A DNA stretch of 64,000 bases. Origin: Echinicola soli (lineage in GTDB: Bacteria > Bacteroidota > Bacteroidia > Cytophagales > Cyclobacteriaceae). The stretch spans positions 315,501 to 379,500 of the forward strand of contig NZ_CP041253.1 of the NCBI RefSeq assembly GCF_006575665.1. Direction: 5' to 3'. The notes below the pieces were generated by a model. It was given only the letters and a program-made list of their open reading frames with translations. It ran no database searches and had not been told where the DNA came from. Below, piece after piece: positions 60,596-64,000 of this stretch (within the stretch, counting starts at the first letter, position 1; every line of letters starts with the position of its first letter). The position numbers were made by a program, and so were the translations under genes.

Positions 60596-63500
60596 CTACC
60601 TAAGCAAATACATTTTTCCATATCCTTTTTTGAAGGCTTTGTCTCCAGCCGTAGCGCGGTGCTCGACAAATTGCCCATCCTTCCGCACCAGCACTCGGTA
60701 AATATACACCCCATTGGCCAGTTGATCACCAAACTCATCCTTCCCATCCCAAGCATATTCGGAAATGTTATTGCCAATCTTTACGGGACCTAGCTCCTCT
60801 TGCAGGATTTCGCGGACCACCTTGCCCGTTACCGTCATGATCTGGATTTTTATTTCATCCGGAGGCACCGCCCCAGTCACCGTAAACACAAAACGTACAC
60901 TCGTGCTAAAGGGATTTGGATAGGGATAAAAATGGGTAATGGTAGACTCATTGATCACCTCAAAGGTCACCTCATAAGGTTTCTCTCCTGCTTTATTGCC
61001 ACTGGCATCTTCCGCATTGATTCGCAGGGTGTAGACACCATCCTCCAATGGCCCTGGCTGATACTCCACTTTAAAATCAGTATTTTCTGTGGCGTCAAAC
61101 CACTTCAGGCTAGGATCACTGAAAGCCACCCGTTCGAAGACACAGGTTTCACAATTCCTTTTTAAATGCACTTCCACCCCGGTAGTATCCTGCTTCAGCA
61201 GCGTTTCATTTTCATCCTTCACCAAAGCCGCTATCAGAACATTGGGAGAAACAATGTCTCCATCCATGATATAGACCCCATCAAAGCTTACGTCCAGCAC
61301 GGGGTTTTGGTCATCAGCAGCCACCAGCAGGTAATCTGCCAAGTCCAGTACATTATTTTTATAGGACTGTTCCAAATACTCTCTGGGGTTCACCGCCACA
61401 TTGAGTGAGTTTTTTCCGGCCTTACCAAATGAATCAAATTCCAATTCAAATGCATAGGACTCCCCTGCTTTCACTGCAGGGATTTTCCGCTCAAATTCCT
61501 CGATGGAATTGTGGTTTTTATTATGCCAGGACCATCTCAGCGTAAGTGAATCTGTAAAGTCATAATTGGAAATATTCACAAATTCGAATGCTACCGTGGC
61601 CTCCTCACCTTCCTGTAAATCGAGCATTTCCTCCTTATCTTTTAACAGCAGCACCCCTTCGGGAACGCCCGTATAATTTACCTGCCACTGCATCAGTTGA
61701 TGAGGAATGCGCTCTTCGGATTCCTCCAGTCTGTATTGCAACCGGAGAAATGGATACATGTCAGCGTTGATATCTTCCAGCCTTACTTCACCATCCACGA
61801 TATTCTCAAAAAGTACGGTCTCTGCACCTGAGGCAGACACGCCGATCACATCAAAGGCAAATTGCTCTGCACCCAAGTCACCAACTGTTTTGGTCTGATT
61901 GTAGAATGCCGCCCAAGATGACGCAGGACCCACACGACGGGTAGCCACGCTTCCATGGTCATAAAAGCCTTTCATCTGTGTGGAAAAACTGATGGACTGC
62001 TCAGCAGCCGGCACTTCAGAAGCCTTGTCAGCAAGCACCTCCACCGCTTCACCAGGAGCCATCCCCTTTCTTCCAAAAAGGATATACGGATCACCATTTT
62101 TCAAATTACGCAAAGTGGCTTCATTGGCACCAATTTCCCGCATTTTCAAAAAAGCAGCATCCGGCCAATCCTCAAAGCCCATACTGCCCACCGAAAAAAT
62201 AACGACATAATCGCCTTCCTTCAGGCCATCGATATAATCCATCAGCACGGTCTGGCCTTCCCCCGTAATCCATCCACTCCGGATGTTTTGTATGATCTGT
62301 GGCGTTTTCCCACAGCTTCGCGGATCGAGCACATCAAAATCCTCCAGCGGAATCACCAAATAAGGAGCCAAGCTTCGCTGGTCAAAAGCCATTAAGCCAA
62401 AGGAATTATTGGTGCATCGACGCTGAAAAAGGTCCTGGTTATACGGAATACCATCCAGCTCAATCTGCACTTGCCCATATGCCAGCCCTTCTGTCTGTGC
62501 CCCGAAAGTAAACACCTCCACCTCACGCTTAGTACCCAAATATTCCCATTGACCGGCTGTCTGATTGATCGTGAGATTATAGAGCTGGTCTTCTGCAAGC
62601 TGTGCAAACTCCCGCTGAATCCATCCTTCTGGGCCGTCAGGGATATACGAAAAGCTGCTCCTTGTCCATGCTTTGCTTTCACCTTCACGCTGCTCCAAAA
62701 ATTTCGTACGCCAATAAAACGTAACGGTATCAGAAACATTGATTCGGTCACCGATACTTTGCTGCCATCTGGCGATCCCACGAGTGGTCACCCGTTTTTC
62801 CTTTCGCCAAGCTGAGCTAAAATCCGGCATTACATCCAGCTGGAAAACAATTGTCCTGTCCTCAGTCGCTTTGCCCGGCACCTGCGCAATCAGCTCCACT
62901 TCCCCATCATGGTGAATGGCATAGTCCAACGGACTTAGGTTTTGCGTGCCACTGGAGGTAATAAACTTATTTGCGACAATGGTATTATTGGCATAGGTAA
63001 GTTCCGGAATGGCCCTTTCTGTATTCAGCGAGATGGTAAAGACATTGTCCCCAGCGGAGACCAAGCCAACATTGGGAACGGCAAAATGTACCGTATCACG
63101 ATAAAATACCGGTGCCAGTTTTTGAATATCATAATTAACTACCGTCCCGTCGGGAAGCTGCCTGCTGATCTTAAAGTCAAGTGTATCCTGATTCACAATC
63201 CCGAGATTTCGCACTACAAAACTAAGGTCCAACGTATCTGTCAAAGAGGTCACAGGTGCTCCCTCTGCATCTCCTAAATCCACCTCTTCCGCATTCAGGG
63301 AGTAATCTGCTTTCTTGGCAGGAAATATTCGTACAGCAGGATCCCCGAGCATGATCATCTGATTGGCATGGGACTGGTTAATGGAGGAAGTACCATAGCG
63401 ATCATAAAATCGCTTGTCCCCTGCCAGCTTTACCTTTCCGATGGGCTGGTAAATCAAGGAGGAATCAGCAAAAGCCGCATGATAAAACGACTCCGAATAT

Positions 63501-64000
63501 CGCCTCAAAAACACATCCACCCCAATACTGGAATGCGCCATAAAATTGGAAGCTCCCCGATCAGGAGTCAAAATCCAATCCTCACCAAAAGTATAGGCAC
63601 CTCCAAAAGCATTTCCTGCATCACAGCCGTTCAGCAAGAGCACAGGGTATTTGCCCTTGTTATCATAGCCTAGCTCATCCTGACTTACGAAACCAATATC
63701 GATATCAGTAGTAGAGGTCGCCGCATGCCCAAAAAACGTCACCATGCTCACGCCTTCATTGACCTTATCGGAGATATTGATCAGCTCGACTTCTGTGTTG
63801 CTGCGTTTTCGATAAGTGGTCACCTCTCCACCAAAGTACGGCCCTTCTGCAGTGCTTTCGAATCCCTTGACAAAATTATAATATCGCTCAAGCTCAAACG
63901 CTGAAAGCCCACCACTCAGGTGAACCATATCTTTTTGCCAAGTCGCTGAAGTCCCTAGTGCTTCTTTCTCCTTTATCTTGTTCAGATAGTGATTGATCTC
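60596..64000 (-). CDS. C25 (gingipain/PorU-like) cysteine peptidase, C-terminal part
   Basis: The frame runs open to the right edge, so the N-terminal part is missing; at least 1134 residues are present. Near the start of the visible part the C25 catalytic dyad is clear: His in VTFFGHAATS and Cys in LLLNGCDAGNAFGG. Several beta-sandwich domains follow, and the C-terminus (FYPYPNPFSTSVRF, then YAWDGKDEFGDQLANGVYIYRVLV) is a type A-like/FlgD-like sorting domain. It may be a type IX-secreted protease or a PorU-type sortase (the PorU2 group is an option). The full N-terminus would be needed to decide. Confidence 0.85.
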   Translation of the reverse strand, partial: EINHYLNKIKEKEALGTSATWQKDMVHLSGGLSAFELERYYNFVKGFESTAEGPYFGGEVTTYRKRSNTEVELINISDKVNEGVSMVTFFGHAATSTTDIDIGFVSQDELGYDNKGKYPVLLLNGCDAGNAFGGAYTFGEDWILTPDRGASNFMAHSSIGVDVFLRRYSESFYHAAFADSSLIYQPIGKVKLAGDKRFYDRYGTSSINQSHANQMIMLGDPAVRIFPAKKADYSLNAEEVDLGDAEGAPVTSLTDTLDLSFVVRNLGIVNQDTLDFKISRQLPDGTVVNYDIQKLAPVFYRDTVHFAVPNVGLVSAGDNVFTISLNTERAIPELTYANNTIVANKFITSSGTQNLSPLDYAIHHDGEVELIAQVPGKATEDRTIVFQLDVMPDFSSAWRKEKRVTTRGIARWQQSIGDRINVSDTVTFYWRTKFLEQREGESKAWTRSSFSYIPDGPEGWIQREFAQLAEDQLYNLTINQTAGQWEYLGTKREVEVFTFGAQTEGLAYGQVQIELDGIPYNQDLFQRRCTNNSFGLMAFDQRSLAPYLVIPLEDFDVLDPRSCGKTPQIIQNIRSGWITGEGQTVLMDYIDGLKEGDYVVIFSVGSMGFEDWPDAAFLKMREIGANEATLRNLKNGDPYILFGRKGMAPGEAVEVLADKASEVPAAEQSISFSTQMKGFYDHGSVATRRVGPASSWAAFYNQTKTVGDLGAEQFAFDVIGVSASGAETVLFENIVDGEVRLEDINADMYPFLRLQYRLEESEERIPHQLMQWQVNYTGVPEGVLLLKDKEEMLDLQEGEEATVAFEFVNISNYDFTDSLTLRWSWHNKNHNSIEEFERKIPAVKAGESYAFELEFDSFGKAGKNSLNVAVNPREYLEQSYKNNVLDLADYLLVAADDQNPVLDVSFDGVYIMDGDIVSPNVLIAALVKDENETLLKQDTTGVEVHLKRNCETCVFERVAFSDPSLKWFDATENTDFKVEYQPGPLEDGVYTLRINAEDASGNKAGEKPYEVTFEVINESTITHFYPYPNPFSTSVRFVFTVTGAVPPDEIKIQIMTVTGKVVREILQEELGPVKIGNNISEYAWDGKDEFGDQLANGVYIYRVLVRKDGQFVEHRATAGDKAFKKGYGKMYLLR

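Noticed and set aside
1..64000. CRISPR array
   Set aside because: No regularly spaced direct repeats were seen, and no cas-like genes are present.

Overview
The window looks like chromosomal DNA of a marine or soil Cytophagales bacterium (Bacteroidetes), most like the Cyclobacteriaceae (Echinicola, Algoriphagus, Cyclobacterium). The signs are a Bacteroidetes-type division and cell-wall cluster, a PorP/SprF gene beside a giant type IX secretion cargo, a gingipain-like C25 protease, TAnnTTTG-type promoters, frequent TTG starts and few Shine-Dalgarno sites. The genus is an inference; no database was searched.

Layout. 1-600 is the 3' end of an IS4-type transposase. 930-2433 holds a purine nucleoside phosphorylase and an FMN reductase. 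2434-17768 (minus) is one compact dcw operon: mraZ, rsmH, ftsL-like, ftsI, murE, mraY, murD, ftsW, murG, murC, ftsQ, ftsA, ftsZ. Its promoter and a three-repeat MraZ operator lie at 17824-17888. 18222-25702 carries isoprenoid and membrane-lipid genes (polyprenyl synthase, LpxR-like lipid A deacylase, PlsB/PlsC-type acyltransferase overlapping gpsA), a SMP-30 lipoprotein and a FemAB-like ligase. 25706-31808 is an accessory stretch: structured repeats, an AT-rich pair (DUF922-like protease plus membrane protein), an orphan Nmad3-like gene, an L-domain lipoprotein and an M81 peptidase. 31833-41030 has an M48 protease, PorP/SprF, an 1872-residue type IX cargo with type B C-terminus, YaaA and RlpA. 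41779-53436 is mostly minus-strand housekeeping (pgk, threonylcarbamoyl-AMP synthase, TPR lipoprotein, Nudix, recQ, enoyl-CoA hydratase, comEC, phoH). 53541-54576 has a SAM hydroxide adenosyltransferase and tRNA-Leu(CAA).

The most interesting region is 54561-58022, a 3.4-kb integrative element in the 3' end of tRNA-Leu. It is bounded by a 17-bp direct repeat, has an internal 18-bp direct repeat at both ends that could be integrase arm sites, and encodes a tyrosine recombinase. Its only cargo is a three-gene operon read as toxin, HTH antitoxin and SecB-like chaperone, which is the layout of a toxin-antitoxin-chaperone (TAC) system. It probably stabilises the element and may act as an anti-phage device.

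The right end (58056-64000) has a TlpA-like thioredoxin protein, an HTH/membrane regulator and the C-terminal part of a C25 (gingipain/PorU-like) protease. Long intergenic stretches carry several repeat families. One repeat is present at 41.1-41.5 kb and, inverted, at 51.1-51.3 kb; the first copy is interrupted by a REP-like element that the second lacks.
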